64,000 nucleotides of DNA from Argyresthia goedartella. Lineage: Eukaryota; Arthropoda; Insecta; Lepidoptera; Argyresthiidae. Of this stretch, positions 42,586 to 55,365 are shown piece by piece; the stretch's first letter is position 1, and every line of letters starts with the position of its first letter. The translations under genes were made by a program, and so were the position numbers. The stretch spans positions 27,023,356-27,087,355 of the forward strand of contig OX463815.1 of assembly GCA_949825045.1 (NCBI GenBank). The letters run 5' to 3'. Below the pieces are notes generated by a model, which was not told the DNA's origin, searched no databases, and was given only the letters and a program-made list of their open reading frames with translations.

Positions 42586-43332
42586 TGTTAAGTTTTTCTA
42601 GGTCCTCGCTCAGCAATCTCATAATCAGTCAGTATATACATACCTCAACGGTGGCGGAGTTGCGAAAACCCACATAACAATGTGCTATAATTACCACGAC
42701 TCTATTGAAAACCCAACTTTCGGTCATATACAGATCCAAATAAGAAGGGCGCGAATGCAGAATGGTTTAGCTTACCTTGAACGCCACTATACCAGTGTAG
42801 TATCGGCACACGCAACCGCGCGTGTGTATAACTAGACTAATTATTTTAAGACACACGAAATTAACTGATTCAAGGTTATAATTTTTTAATTAAACGCGTT
42901 TTTTTGTAAAATTAAGACTTTTAAGTGACAATGTATTTTATCTTGGGTGGTTGTGGCGGGATAGGTACCATGCCTGCCGATAATAATGAGTGTGTTTTGA
43001 GATCTTGTGACCTAGCCTACTTATTTTTAGTGGCCAAATTTATATGTTTTAAAGCAAAACTTCATAGGGGACGTTATGAATAGTTGTTATTAATAGAAGT
43101 GCTTCAGAACCGTCACGTTTTGGTTAACGAACGTGTTGGTTCAATACTGTTAAAAGGAGTTTTAAAACGTTCTTTAACAGAGCAGATTATGTTCAAATCA
43201 AAGTTATAAATAAACTTGTTAATAGGTCAGGAAAAGTTGATACAACAATAAAAGAAATATATCCCAATTAAATAATTGCAGATATGTTCTAAATACTCAG
43301 CAAGAAACTAGCGCCATTTTGTGGTTGTTTTT

Positions 43333-43745
43333 CTAGGGTTCCGTACCCGAAGGGTTCCAAACGGGACCCTATTACTAAGACTTCGCTGTCCGTCCGTCCG
43401 TCCGTCCGTCCGTCTGTCACCAGGCTGTATCTCAAGAACCTAGCTAGCTAGAGAGTTGAAATTTTCACAGATTATGTATTTCTGTTGCCGCTATAACAAC
43501 AAATACTAAAAAACAGGATAAAAGAAATATTTAAGGGGGCTCCCATACAACAATTCTTTCAATACCACATACAAACTTGTGGATGCACCTGGTTACGTAC
43601 ATGGAGTGTGAAAGTAACCGCACCAATAACTTTGTCAACAATATTTTGCTGTGTAAAATCCAAACTATTCACTCCACACCATCGCTTCCATTGAACGGTG
43701 GTACGGAACCCTTCGTGCGCGATTTAGACTCGCACTTGACCGGTT
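43333..43745 (+). repeat. GTTCCGTACC interspersed repeat, copy 3
   Basis: The full-length form: head AGGGTTCCGTACCCGAAGGG, the CCGTCCGT tetranucleotide run, TTTCTGTTGCCGCTATAAC, CCACATACAAACTTGTGGAT, and end GACTCGCACTTGACCGG. Confidence 0.72.
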
Positions 43746-44334
43746 TTTTATATTCTTAACCCATCTGGATATGCAAAAGCCTTCCAACCATACAGTTGGC
43801 TGTCATATTTATTTCTTTCTTCGTTTCTTATGTTTGTGCAGTCCATTTCTTGATGACTCTGTGTTGCACGATTAAGTATATTTTTAAGCAAATATCATTC
43901 GCTGCGGCTTTATTATGTCGTTAACTTAACGACATTTCTTGTAGGCGGCATCGAATCCTGTCTCATTAAGCAATAATTACCTTATCGAAATGTTGATTTA
44001 CGGATTATTAACTTATACAATAATGATTGTCTTATTTAAAGTTTCTTTTAACACGGTAGTTTGTTGGGCGAGCTATTATCTGATATATCCGTCGCATTGT
44101 AATTGCGATGGCAATTGTAATACGCCTATAGAAAATCGAGCAATTCTTTAAAGATACTAAAATTAAAAAAATAGCATTATTTTTAAATTATCCCCAAGAA
44201 ATCAAAGACAGATTCAGTTCAGCTGAGTGTATTTACAATTGAGTAGAAAATTCTTGACATAAAAAAACATACATACACACATTAAATATCACATTTCAGT
44301 CACAATCATATCCTTAGGTCGGCTAGGTAGTCGC

Positions 44335-46054
44335 TTAGTAGTGATGTCCGTAGTGGGAGAGGGGGGCATGGGCGACGTGGGAGACATGCGCCAGGGGGGC
44401 GGCATGCAGGACAGGGGCGGCGTAGTGAACGGGGGCGGCGTGAACCACGGGGGCGACGTGTACGGGGTGGTGGCCGGGGGTCTTGTGGACAACCGCGTTG
44501 AAACTGGAAAAGCATGAGAGTTGAAAGCACGGCTTTATTTTCATTTTATTAATTAAAAGCCAGTAACATAATATGTCGACAATCAAGGCAAAATTGAACT
44601 GAACACAGATTTGCTTGTTTTCTGGATTTAGATACTATAAATGTGATGTGATGATAGATATCATGTTTATGTGTTATACGAATCCGACTAATTTAAATAT
44701 ATCTTTACTACATCGTCGTGCTATCTGGCTGTATGCTATCAAGATTATTTTTTTCAATAAAGGCAATGGTTATTTTATAATATATGGTAAGCGCTTTAAG
44801 CCTCCAGAGGTGGTGATCCTTAGAATTAACGAAGCTTCTAGATGGGATATTGGTATGGTATAACTTACCCGTGGTGATCATCGGCGGTGTACTCGACCTT
44901 GCGGACGGAACCGTCAGGTTCGACCAGGGAGTAGCTTCCATGGACGGCACCACCGTCGCGGCTCTCGTGCTGGGACTTATGGTCTCCGGTGTGGGGGTCA
45001 GCCACAGAGTACGAGTAGTCGTATTTGGGGTGAGACTGGAAGACATAAAGATGGTTATGTGATGCTGTGGGTGCAAGAAGATGATGAAGGATGCTCCCTG
45101 AACAAGATTTTGATGACATTAACGACTAATATGTCCTTGGATGTATTTATCAAAACTTGATAAAAGATGGGACATACTAAATACTACTAAATCTTATTAT
45201 ATTAAATCTTCACTTAATAAAAATATTGATTTTAAATCTGTACAATAAACTCACGTGCTCAAGAGCGATCGGAGCCGCGTGAACGACGGGGGCAGCGTGG
45301 GCATAATGGGCAACGTGCACGGGGGCGGCGTGTACAAGAGGGGCGGCGTAGTGAGCAGGGGCGTAGTGTGCAGGGGCGTAGTGAGCAGGGGCGTCATGCC
45401 TCACGATGCTCTGGGATGACACCGCAGAGTGGTGGTAGGGCAGCAGGCCAGCGTTGGCGAAAGCCAACACGGCGCTGAGGGCGACCACCTTCGATAGAAA
45501 ATATTACGTTTAAATACACAAAAGAGCGATTAGATATCTCAATAGAGGAGCTGGCCTATTGCTGCCACAGGAGGTAACCTGATCTTCAGTTAGATTAGAA
45601 GGCGTGATGACTAAAGCATACATCTAGCAATACTCCAAAAACTTCTTTGTCGTTGAAGTAGTGCTTTATATCTCTATATAAATTATCCGCTGTGTATCCA
45701 ACTTCTTTGGACGTAAGTACCACTATTGTAGATATGACCTGGATCCGTTCAGCAGCACTATGTTTGTAGTAGCACGTCTTTGAAATATATAATGAATATA
45801 GTAGGTAGTCTAACTTTATATTATACCGAACCGTTACCGGGAGGCATAATTTGTATGAAGTTAGTCAGAACAATGAGGTCTGAAATTTCAGCAGGCTCAG
45901 GTAAATATGTTTTGGGTAACTTCTAAAACCACCCACTATCCTGGATTTCAGAAACGCGACTGTCGCCACTGTCCTATATCACCACGTTACTCACGACCAA
46001 ATTAATTTAAAAACATTTTGTTTCCTTAAAATTGTCACTTACTTTAGTGAACAT
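44335..46054 (-). CDS. CPR-4: RR-2 cuticular protein, His/Ala-rich
   Basis: Four coding exons on the minus strand: 46043-46054 (M-F-T-K), 45255-45488, 44869-45035 and 44335-44503. They total 582 nt, or 193 residues plus TAA. Splice sites are all GT-AG with consensus donors (GTAAGT, GTGAGT, GTAAG). The signal peptide runs [18 protein letters not shown]. The linker contains repeated APAHYAP and AAPVVHAAP motifs of the type often called AAPA/V repeats. The RR-2 exon is textbook: [29 protein letters not shown] and [10 protein letters not shown]. The last exon completes it with FNAVVHK and a His/Ala/Pro tail. The product is secreted and should bind chitin in hard-type cuticle, where RR-2 proteins are usually found. 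This is the clearest gene in the window. Confidence 0.95.
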
Positions 46055-46210
46055 TTTGCACTAGATAATCTGAACAGGTGACTGATACAATTATTGGTAG
46101 TGAGCCCTACTTTTATATGAAAAGCAAAACGGACTCGCGCGGTCCTGCGCAGGAGTGGGGAGGCTCGACCACTTCAGTTCCGTAACTTTGACACGGCGAG
46201 GTCGCATACC
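46055..46210 (-). promoter_or_regulatory. CPR-4 core promoter
   Basis: On the minus strand TATAAAA at 46111-46117, a full TCAGT initiator at 46081-46085 34 bases downstream, and a 29-base leader to the ATG. CPR-5 has the same TATA-to-initiator spacing. A GC-rich block follows upstream to about 46200, including GCGAGGTCGC near 46197. CPR-5 has a similar word (GCAAGGTCGC) near 57898. Confidence 0.7.
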
Positions 46211-46674
46211 TAAGGACCGACAAACTTAACTACACGGTTCTTCGGAAATACTCCTACCACTTCTATTTAGAACATTTTAAAGTCCAGTTTAGGATGTTAT
46301 CGTAGGCAGCAATAGCTTAATTCAAAATTTTAGACGCCCTGCAGCTCCGGATACTTACTTGTCTTAGGAATCGATATTGCGTGAGTAATTGTCGGTAATA
46401 GTGAGGTTTTTATGAATAGTTTCTATTTGTATAAGTGTTGGTTACCTCCAATTTGTAGATACCTTAGCGTACAGCCGCCCGCCCTAAGGAAACTGTAAGT
46501 TTAACTTATTTCAGCCATGATTGGCAGTTAGGTATCTAAAATTGAATTGATATTTGAGACTTAAAGTTTGTACGGTATACTTAAACATAAATTTACCGAA
46601 CTACTTTTCTAGATTAGCAAGTTACACTACAGATCTTTCTACATGAAGCCTGTTTTCTGTCTAACTAGTTCTTG

Positions 46675-46842
46675 CAATTCACAAATGTTGAACGCGGGAT
46701 TGAAGATCTGGTCGAATTACCTCAAGAAGCAACTCCTTTTGATGATGTCCCAACCTGGCAAATAGCCATGCAGGAGGACATGAACGGTGCGGAGCTTGAT
46801 AGGATTTGTGTCGATCTAGGGCCACAAGATAGAAGCAGCTAA
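46675..46842 (+). pseudogene. copia reverse-transcriptase entry fragment
   Basis: One plus frame reads FTNVERGIEDLVELPQEATP and then FDDVPTWQIAMQEDMNGAE. The WxxAMQEEMN pattern is the start of Ty1/copia reverse transcriptase. Only about 55 codons remain before a stop. Confidence 0.5.
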
Positions 46843-47599
46843 GAAAAGAAGATCTAGCATCCTGTCTAATTGTCATGAAATATCGACAATGTCTTATACG
46901 TTTACAGTACCTGCTCTCTGCTGTATATGTACCAGTATGTATAGTTTCATATGACTTTCCAATATATTTGGCAATGGTTACAAGGATTCTTATTTATTTT
47001 TTACGTAAATTGCTTTTTAATTAACATGCTTGCAAGACAAAAATAGAACAACCTGAGGACATTGTCTTGGGAGGTTCACTCTTTTACAACAAACAGCGAA
47101 GTGCATTCCATAACATTGTCTCATTGATCGATTTACTAGAAATACGATTACAATATTCAATTACGACATATTTCTATATCGAACACTAACATAAACCACT
47201 GTGTGGTTAGCTCGCGCAAGTACCCTCTGCGTCTATACCAACTATTAGTATAGAATTTCTTCACCAGAAATTGTCGGAAACTCGATCACAGGAGTTATTA
47301 TAGACTCTATTAGCATTACAACAGATACAAGCAATTAAACAAACGCACTATCACGAAGCTTGTTAATAAGCCAGACAAATAAGTAGTACGTACACTTAAG
47401 TGCCTTGCGAGCAACATGGTTACTTTATGATTTAGACATCGTTTTATTTTGGGTTTGTATGTGAAGGGCTTATGACGCCGAGAGCAAGAGAAATCTCATT
47501 AAGTCGAATTAAGGCGTTGGCAAACAGAAAATGAATAAAACATTTTAAATGGATGAGGGCATGATGTCTTCGTAGAATGGTTGCGGAGTTATGCATAAC

Positions 47600-47800
47600 A
47601 GTTATATACAGGCCCATACATTGCTTGTGGCCCCGCACTGGGATACCCCGTGTCATGGGAACTATAAAAAGCGACGTCACACATATATAAATATACAAGA
47701 AATGTATTTTTTTCTTCCTCCCCATCAGGGGTTCGAACCCGGAACCTCTCGCCTGGCAGGCAGGGCCCAGAACCGCAACGCCACGGATTCGGACCTCTCA
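47600..47800 (-). repeat. SINE family 2, copy 1
   Basis: Reverse-complement orientation: the head has a B box (GGTTCGAACCC) and the body has GTCGCTTTTTATAGTTCCC and GGGTATCCCAGTGCGGGGCC. Relatives lie at 47985, 54972 and 59972. Confidence 0.7.
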
Positions 47801-47984
47801 ATTGTATGATAGATTTACCTCGTTCTTTTTATATGTACCTCAAAAGTATTATATCAAAACATTTTAAGTTCACTTTTGATTTGCGCCAGACTTAAGCTAA
47901 ATTTGATAATTTTGAAGCGCAAGAATAAAACTGTAATCACCTACTGTTAAAGTAACATTTGGAATATAACAATAACTAGACGAT

Positions 47985-48175
47985 CGCTGTGGTGCGCAGT
48001 TGTGGCTCTGCCTACCATGCGAGAGGTCCCGGTTTCGATCCCCGGCTGGGGGTAAAAAATATATATAAAAAATGTTTATATGTGTGTGACGTCGTTTTTT
48101 CTGGTTCCCACGTCACAGGGTATCCTAGTGTGGGGCCAGAAGCAATGTGTGGGCCTATATGTAAATGTTAATATT
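47985..48175 (+). repeat. SINE family 2, copy 2
   Basis: Head with GTGGCTCTGCCTACCATG and GAGAGGTCCCGGTTTCGATC; body with TCTGGTTCCCACGTCACAGG and a GGGGCCAGAAGCAATGT ending. A purine-pyrimidine difference in the B box distinguishes it from the others. Confidence 0.75.
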
Positions 48176-48784
48176 TAATGTCTTATCTCCCCAATCTTAG
48201 CCATGTGTATATCCAAAACAACAGAGATTATACATAGCATGGCGGATAGTGTTGCGACCACGGTTTAGCATCGGAGACACTGTACTGTTTGTAATTTGAC
48301 CTTTAGACACCGAACTGAGACATGGACTGTTTGACAGAGCCTTTAACGTGTGAATTGGTTTTATGTGACAATTTTGCATAGAGAAAAACCAATAATCGTA
48401 GATCAAGCTAGCCTCATAGCACAGCAGACCATTTACCTTGCTCGTTATCTGTGAATATTATCATTTTGCGTCATTCCGCAGCGCTGTCGCATGCAAAACA
48501 TATTTGAAAGGGCCGCATAATTGTTATGGCAGGGCGTAGTAATCGTCTTAATTGTTTTTAATAATATTTTGAAATATATAAGTAACCAATACTCGGGCCT
48601 TGCCGCCCACAACATGGCAATGGGGTACAGTCGAGGAAGAAATGCTTTTCATTTAATTTAGATTTAGAATGTAATAATATAATAATAATTTAATAATAAT
48701 GCCTTTAAAATATAATATCGAGTAAAAAGTTGCCGGTGAAGGAAACATTGTATGCAATATCGAACGTGAGATAACCCGATAAGT

Positions 48785-48998
48785 AAGTCTGATATATAAA
48801 ATTCTCGTGTCACAGTGTTAGTTGCCATACCCCCCCTAGAAACGGCTCAACCGATTTTAATGAAATTTAATAAGTACATTTGGTAGGTTTGAGAATAGAT
48901 TTTTATCTATTTTATACCCCTAAGTAATAAGGGTGGTCCACCCCAAAATTTATACAATCAGAATTTAAACGGCAAAACAACGTTTGCAGGGTCAGCTA
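48785..48998 (+). repeat. Interspersed repeat ending GGGTCAGCTAGT
   Basis: Contains TATATAAAATTCTCGTGTCA, CGGCTCAACCGATTTTAATG, CCCCTAAGTAATAAGGGTGG and the end AACAACGTTTGCAGGGTCAG. This is a widespread lepidopteran repeat of rolling-circle or RTE type. Its end is the reverse complement of the ACTAGCTGA start type seen at 3168. Confidence 0.6.
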
Positions 48999-49229
48999 GT
49001 AATAATATAATAATAATTAAATAATAATGTATTCCATTAATGTCTCCACTGAGGGGGACGGGCCTTTAAAATATAATACCGGGTAAAAAGTTGCCGGTGA
49101 AATTGGAGATCCCGGAATCGCGGTTTTTTTTCAATAAAAAGTGAATTCAATAATAGCCAACACGTCAACTTTAGGTAAATATGCATCCGATCTGTGCATG
49201 AGTCACTCTTGCAAATCATAATACAATAC

Positions 49230-49512
49230 ATCAGGGGGGCAATGCTTCTATTCGACATGCCTCGCACTAGCACATCGCAGGCTTCAGTGGTATAGTATTG
49301 GGAACACTTTCAGGTGTGAGGGAATTCCCTAAATCTCACTAAAGCTCACAGTGTTCGCTCTATTCATCCAAAGTGTCCTAGCTCGCCCAATAAGATTTAG
49401 GGAAATTCTCTCACACTTGTAAAAAGTGTCCAAGACTGTCCAATATTATACTACTGAAGCCTGCGATACGCTTGGGCGAGGCTTGTCAAATAGATGCATC
49501 ATCCCCTTGATT
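49230..49512. mobile_element. Foldback element with about 110-bp arms
   Basis: The left arm (49230 to about 49345) contains ATGCCTCGCACTAGC, CATCGCAGGCTTCAGTGG and GAGGGAATTCCCTAAATCT. The right arm (about 49395-49512) is its reverse complement with several mismatches. A loop of about 50 bases separates them. No coding potential; a MITE or foldback transposon. Confidence 0.75.
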
Positions 49513-50004
49513 TTTAAGTATCTAAAACAGTTTTTAGACACTTAAAAATCATTTTTGTGTCTAAAACAGTTTTTTCTACAAGTGTACCATAGTAATTTAG
49601 TAGGTGGGCCGAATCGGTCGTAGCATGGTCGGGGCGGTGGAGACCGCAACCACGGAAGCATTATATTTCTATCAGTATCACAGATTGTATTACTGGTAGA
49701 TTCGACATGCCCTTAGTCACGCTTTTTGTGCTCCAGTTTCTAAAGGTTAAGAGTATGGTATTAAGAGGGATTGCTCATTGTCTATAGAGTTTTTAATTGG
49801 TAGTATTTAAAAGTATGACCGTAAATCCGGTTTTAGATTGACAAAAATCTAGATTTTGCCTGAAAAAATACTGAATCGCGACTATAAATAGTGGTTTTGT
49901 CTGACAAAATTACTGAATTGCTCCACTAGAAATAAGAAAAACAGCAATTTGAAAATCTTAATTAAAACGATAATTGGATTTGTGGTTCTTACATGATCAA
50001 CCTA

Positions 50005-50240
50005 ACAAAAAGGTAAAAGGGTCTTTGCTTCGTTCAGCCTCTTTATCCTTCACCTACCCTCATTCATCAATTCCCCCGGACAGTTTTTATTTAGCCAATA
50101 AGTAACTTTGTCGCGTAATCCAGTATTTTTTCGCTCATTTCAGATAATTCCGCTGTTCATGGTCATTGGCTCAGTTAGTAGTAGTTATTCGCTCGTTTTA
50201 TTATTCCCCGCTTTTATTTATTGATGTTTTATTGGTCAGG
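50005..50240 (-). repeat. Hairpin-core repeat, related to 51715-52065
   Basis: The reverse strand has AATAAAACGAGCGAATAA, ATGACCATGAACAGCGGAA and the hairpin around GAAGGATAAAGAGGC. These recur in plus orientation at 51715-52065 and pair in part with the hairpin motif described in the findings. Confidence 0.6.
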
Positions 50241-51059
50241 TCAGGAGTTATAGATACCAATTTAAACGCACGCAATGGTTAGTTATCATCATGCCATGGT
50301 TAATTGCTGATTACACTCTCTTATTTTAGAGGCGCCTAAACCTAATTGGATTTTATGAAGAATGCAACACGCTCTATGAAAAAAGTTTTTAGTAAAATAT
50401 AAAGTCTAAGTTTATTAAAAAAGGAAAAATACTATTGCAAATGATATACGTTATAATATCTACCTATCATTTGCTAAGAGATTGGTATGTGTTATTAAAG
50501 TTGACCAAATGAAGTCACACATATAAATATTTTATTGTTTTGTCCTACACACAGAGGAAAGGTTTTGTGGGAGCAAGGTTGCACTGCAGGTATATAATAT
50601 AGAATGCAATTGAAAGAAGTTATTTCAACTAAGTTCAGAGGTTACTGGCCAACTTATGTTAGGCCGCGAGCCAAAAGCTATCAATAGTAATCAGTAGTCT
50701 TTAATGACAGCCGTTTCTTTGTTATCGATAGCCTATCATTTAATGAGATCTTGAACTATGATTGGGTGTAAACTGAGGCAATGGAAATGAATTTGACAAG
50801 GTCAAAATAGTTCCGGGAATGCATGCAATATTTTATAGTTAAAGATTGAAAGATCATCGCCTGTGTCGTTGACTTTTACGTGGGAAGAAATACATGTTTA
50901 TAATACAGGAATGGTGTCTGTATGTAAATTGGCCATGTAAAACAATTTCTGGGGTACCAAACCCAGAAAAACATTTCAACATGATTGTGTTCTTAACTAA
51001 ATTTCCTTATTCCCATTAAGAAATGTCACAGGAATACTGAAATATCCTCAGGAAACCTA

Positions 51060-51690
51060 TTGTCCTTCGGGTGTCTTCTATAGCATATTTTTTTAAATTC
51101 CCTTCATTAAATTGGCTTTCCTGTAAAACTGTCAAGAGCGGCAAAACTTTTTCCTTTCAGTCGATAACTCAGGTGTCCGTCGCAACGTAAACAAATATTG
51201 ATATAATAGTCTTATAATCAGACCGTCTTAGCAGCGTCCATGGCCTAGCGGTATTCGCACGTCGACAACCACCTTTAGGTTAGCAACATCTGGCCGAGTC
51301 GGACACGGGATGGGTCTATCTATGGGATACTATGGATGTGGCGTTTTTTCGGACGCTTCCGTGTTTTGGATGACACGTTAAGCTGTAGGTCCCGGCTTCT
51401 ATCGCTACTCGGTGGCAGTAGTCGTAAAGCTGTGTCAGAGGCCCTAATAGGGCAGCTTGGTAACTTCTGACAGTCGGGTTGGCCACAAGCCTATGACACC
51501 CTTCCATCAACCCGCACTGAGCCAGCATGTTGGAGTATGGCTCAATCTTACTCATATCCGCGTAGAGGCCCGTGCCCCTCGGTGGGGACATTAATGGGCT
51601 ACATTTATTTTACTTTATTAGTCTATAATCAGCAACAACAAGCCTCAAGAACAATCGTTCAAAAACGGTGAACAACGTTACGTCATGTGA
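51060..51690 (+). repeat. Repeat split by a SINE-like insertion
   Basis: The outer parts (51100-51222 and 51612-51690) match 61060-61140 plus 62575-62690: TCTGTAAAACTGTC-type words, CAGTCGATAAC, CGTAACGTAAACAAATATTG-type words and AACAACAAGCCTCAA. In this copy a SINE-like insertion (51223-51611) separates them; in the other copy a LINE does. Confidence 0.6.
51223..51611 (-). repeat. SINE-like repeat, family 4 (copy 1)
   Basis: On the minus strand it starts AGCCCATTAATGTCCCCACC and includes GCTCAGTGCGGGTTGATGG. A second copy is at 57105-57338. A shorter relic (ATTAATGTCTCCACTGAGGG on the plus strand) lies near 49036. Confidence 0.65.
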
Positions 51691-51714
51691 TGTCATGAGG
51701 AATTTTTTTAAAAA

Positions 51715-52070
51715 GGAGAATAATAAAACGAGCAAATAAAACTAATTGAGCGATTGACCATAAACAGCGGAATTTCCTGAACTACGCGGAAAAAATTGCT
51801 CATTAATTCATGATAAAAATCACGCCATAAAATGACCGAACGGTTTAATCAACGCTTATGAGCTAACATTAATTCATGATAAAATCACGCCATAAAATGA
51901 CCGAATGGTTTCGCCAACGCTTATGAGCTGAATATAGACTGTCTAGTCTAGGTGTATTGGTCAGGCAAGGCAGGTAAAAATATATAAATAATAAAAGGAT
52001 AAAAGGGGTGAGCGAAGCGAACTCACCTTTATCCTTGGTGTTAGTTGGAACATGTAAGGACAACCAAACC
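51715..52070 (+). repeat. Hairpin-core repeat with internal direct duplication
   Basis: A 73-base segment (CATTAATTCATGATAAAATC ... AACGCTTATGAGCT) occurs twice, at about 51802-51872 and 51868-51930. The 3' end has the hairpin AAGGATAAAAGGGG / CACCTTTATCCTT around the loop GTGAGCGAAGCGAA (51997-52040). Confidence 0.62.
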
Positions 52071-52739
52071 CAACATTATTTTTGTATTTTATGTTACTCG
52101 TATTAAGGATTTCAAGTCATAGTTTTTCAAATTTGTAGTCACTCAATTCCGTAAGTAGCTCACTTGGAAAGTATCACGTCCCCTCACGAACCGCAGCACG
52201 ACAAATATCCTCTCCATTCTCCGCCACGGGACTGCCGCTTTTAGGAGCAGCTCCAGGGGAATAATATCCCACTACCGAGACGCGAACAATTCGCTATATC
52301 CAGCTTTAAAACCTCATGCAGAGATTATTTATTAGTTTTTCAAACAACGGATGTCTGATGCTGTTTCCACTGATTTGCTTGGACCCTTGTTCTTAAAGCC
52401 ATCTGTGCCAACAAATCTTTATGTATATTCGAGGCGTCTATATGTCGTCGACCGATTGTCAAATTTGGCACACCATAATGGCCATTTCATGATTTACAGA
52501 AAACAGGAAACAAAACCGAAACAACTTTAGGGTTTATTTCAATATCAAAATATGTTTATTTCATTATTATACAAAATATTTAGATTATTTTTCAACAGGT
52601 TTTTTCAAAATCCAATAGATGGCGCTATTTTCGCCCTTACTAGTTTTTTTCTTTCGTGCATGATGACTTTGGCAAATATGGATGTTGTTTGAAGGATTTA
52701 AATGTGCGTGATTGTGGGATGCAAATGCCAGAGTTAGAT

Positions 52740-52852
52740 ACTTGTTCAAGTGCCTCTTATACGCTGATAATCAAGTTGTTCTTCCTAGTCGGTGGATGAG
52801 CTGCAGGAGATGGTAACTTTCATGAACGAATCAGTTAAGAAAACAGGTAACT
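52740..52852 (+). pseudogene. LINE reverse-transcriptase active-site fragment
   Basis: One plus frame reads CLLYADNQVVLPSR and, after a one-base shift, ELQEMVTFMNESVKKTG. RTE-type LINEs of Lepidoptera have YADDQV...LQEMV...MN. Here the second active-site Asp is Asn. Only about 37 codons remain. Confidence 0.55.
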
Positions 52853-52859
52853 ATAATTA

Positions 52860-54960
52860 AACATATCGAAAATAGTGACAGAAACTGTCAAAAATTATGA
52901 CATCTGACAAATTAGTGACAGAGGTCAAAAGTTTCATGATGGTAAGAAGGTAGGAACATATTATGTGCCACCCCATCTGAGAGAAGACATGTTATTATTA
53001 ATGACTATGCTGTGCCTCTGCCATCCCATCTGCCCCTTCCATAGAAAAATGTTCGAACCCATTATCTCGCCGACCACATCTGGCTTTTGTAACAACCTCA
53101 TATGTCATGTGGAATAAATACCGATCAACCGATAAAAAGAGTCCGTTAGAGCTCTTTATTTCCTCGGTGGTACGGATCAGTACGGTTGAGCTAGTCTCCC
53201 GGAAGTCTTAGCCGAGATTCAGGAGATTTGGCAAGTTACGATACACTTTAAATGATCTTTCATTTTGTGTTGAGGAAGACGTTCGGAAATCCGCTGAGTG
53301 TTCAGGAAGAGATTGTCACTAGGTAGGAGAGTTGATTCGGATCAGACCCTCAATGAAAGATAAAAGAAGAAGGAGAAAACTAAATAATCAAATCCAAACT
53401 TGAGATAGAACTAAATTATCAAAACTAATCATGAGATAGGGTTCTCAACACATCCTCCACATACGATTCTTATAACCTTCCACAGAGAGAGATGGTTTGT
53501 GTTTTGTGACGACTGAATAAACATTTTATCTATCTACAACATATTATTTTCCTATAAAATTTCTCAGTATCAGTATTATTATTCTTATTATTAGTATTAT
53601 TATCACTTAAAGCTGGATTTATGATCATACGTCATACTCTTTTCAAAATGGTCATAAGAATACATCTTTTCCTCGAAATATTCAAATTACTTAATTATTT
53701 AATTTTATAAAATTAAATAAACAGTAGTAAGTTTTTTTTAGCATGGCCGGCTGTACATGACTTCTGTCTTATATTATGACATCCTGCAGCTTACCTTCTC
53801 TGTAACTCTAGTCTGTCAAAGTGTGCAATACAAATTATTTTCTTACGTCTCTCTGTCCGTTTGTACGTAGTTTGCGCCGTTTATTTAGTATTTCAGGTGG
53901 CATAGTGTTAAAACTCTATTGCAAATCCAGCTTACCTCTAATGCGTCCATACTTACACTTTTATTTGCCCCAGCAAAATATGTGTAATAACTAAATATCC
54001 ACCTACAAAGTGTTCGAATCATGACCGATTTATAGACAATAATGATGTGTTCCGTTCCGACTGATTTCGGTCATGGTGACCCTTCTAATGGTTTCTGCGA
54101 TCACGTACTAAGTTATCATAAAACCATTTGTCTTTGGTATGTAGGTGCGGCTGAGCGGATACGGATAAACATCGAAGAATATGACCTGAGGCTACGCGAC
54201 TTGTGAATGAATCATTATCTTAGTGTAGAGACCTCCACCATTGAGGTTTTGTAGCTGACCGAACATTTAGCACTCTAATGAACCCTTAAGTCGTGGTTCG
54301 ACTACGTGGCTTGACTGATCAATCCACCAGGACTTACTTTCGGTTGTTTCACCTGATTAATTCACCAGGATTTCAGTAGATTGAGTCATGCTGTTTCCCA
54401 GATGAGGCGGCAGAACAACAGTGGATAACCAACGCGAATGAAATTATTGAGTAGTTTCATATTTGGGTAACTGGTTAAGTAACCATCAAGTATACCTCGC
54501 GCCACGAGTTATGAGCGGTGGCCTTGAATGCGCAGTAGTCACTTTTCAATACCTGTACATATGCGCAGTAATTCCCGCCCACGTCGCCCAGCGCTCTTAA
54601 TTCGTGGGGCAAGGTATACGGGACTGGCCTACTAATAATACTACTACCTACGTACTATACCTACCTACCTAAGCCTACTTAACTTGCTGCATGTAAATTA
54701 TCCTCTACTATTTCTTATTTTCAAGGATACTGGACGGTTACTTGGCTAAATATTATTGAAATGAACGGTTCATTTTCTGTCCATTTTAGTATCACCATGA
54801 GCATCGGCATCTTAAACTGTTCTACGAGTATGTCATTATTACTAAAGGGATAGAAAAGATAGAAAGCAAGTTAGCCCGAATCTTGAAATAACTTTGACAT
54901 CGTTCAAAAAATGTATGGTATTTCAAAGTTGACTCAAGATTCTTCTTCGTCTTATTCTAC
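52860..54960. other. No feature recognised
   Basis: Two kilobases of intergenic DNA between CPR-4 and CPR-5 with no exon. Short words repeat near 54310-54375 (CACCAGGA). Nothing more can be assigned. Confidence 0.45.
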
Positions 54961-54971
54961 GACCTCTGTCA

Positions 54972-55165
54972 CGATGTGGTTGTGGCTCTGCCTACCATGC
55001 GAGAGGTCCCGGGTTCAACCCCGGCTGGGGATAAAGAAAAAAAATCCTCAGTTCTTGGATATATGTGTGTGAGGTCGCTGTTTCTGGTTCCCACGACACA
55101 GGGTATCCTAGTGTCGGGCCAGAAGCAATGTATGTGCCTACGTAAATGTTTGTTTGTTTGATTGT
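54972..55165 (+). repeat. SINE family 2, copy 3
   Basis: Head TGTGGTTGTGGCTCTGCC, B-box-like GGGTTCAACCCC and body TCTGGTTCCCACGACACAGG. It lies 0.2 kb beyond the CPR-5 stop on the opposite strand. Confidence 0.75.
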
Positions 55166-55365
55166 TTATTCTTCAACATGATTCATTATGTAGTGCTAAT
55201 TCGCTTTTTAGTGTAGGCTTATAAGCACTACGTTAGCTCGCTACGTTTTTGATAATCTTAAAGCAAAGGTAAACAAGTAAAACATAAAATTAAAGTTTGT
55301 ACTAATGTTTAATGACTATAAATATGTATGAGGATCACAGCGTGGGGGTGGTCATGTCATTAGAT

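Noticed and set aside
51316..51591. 91-residue frame resembling that at 57079-57321
   Set aside because: Both are chance frames in copies of the same SINE-like repeat.
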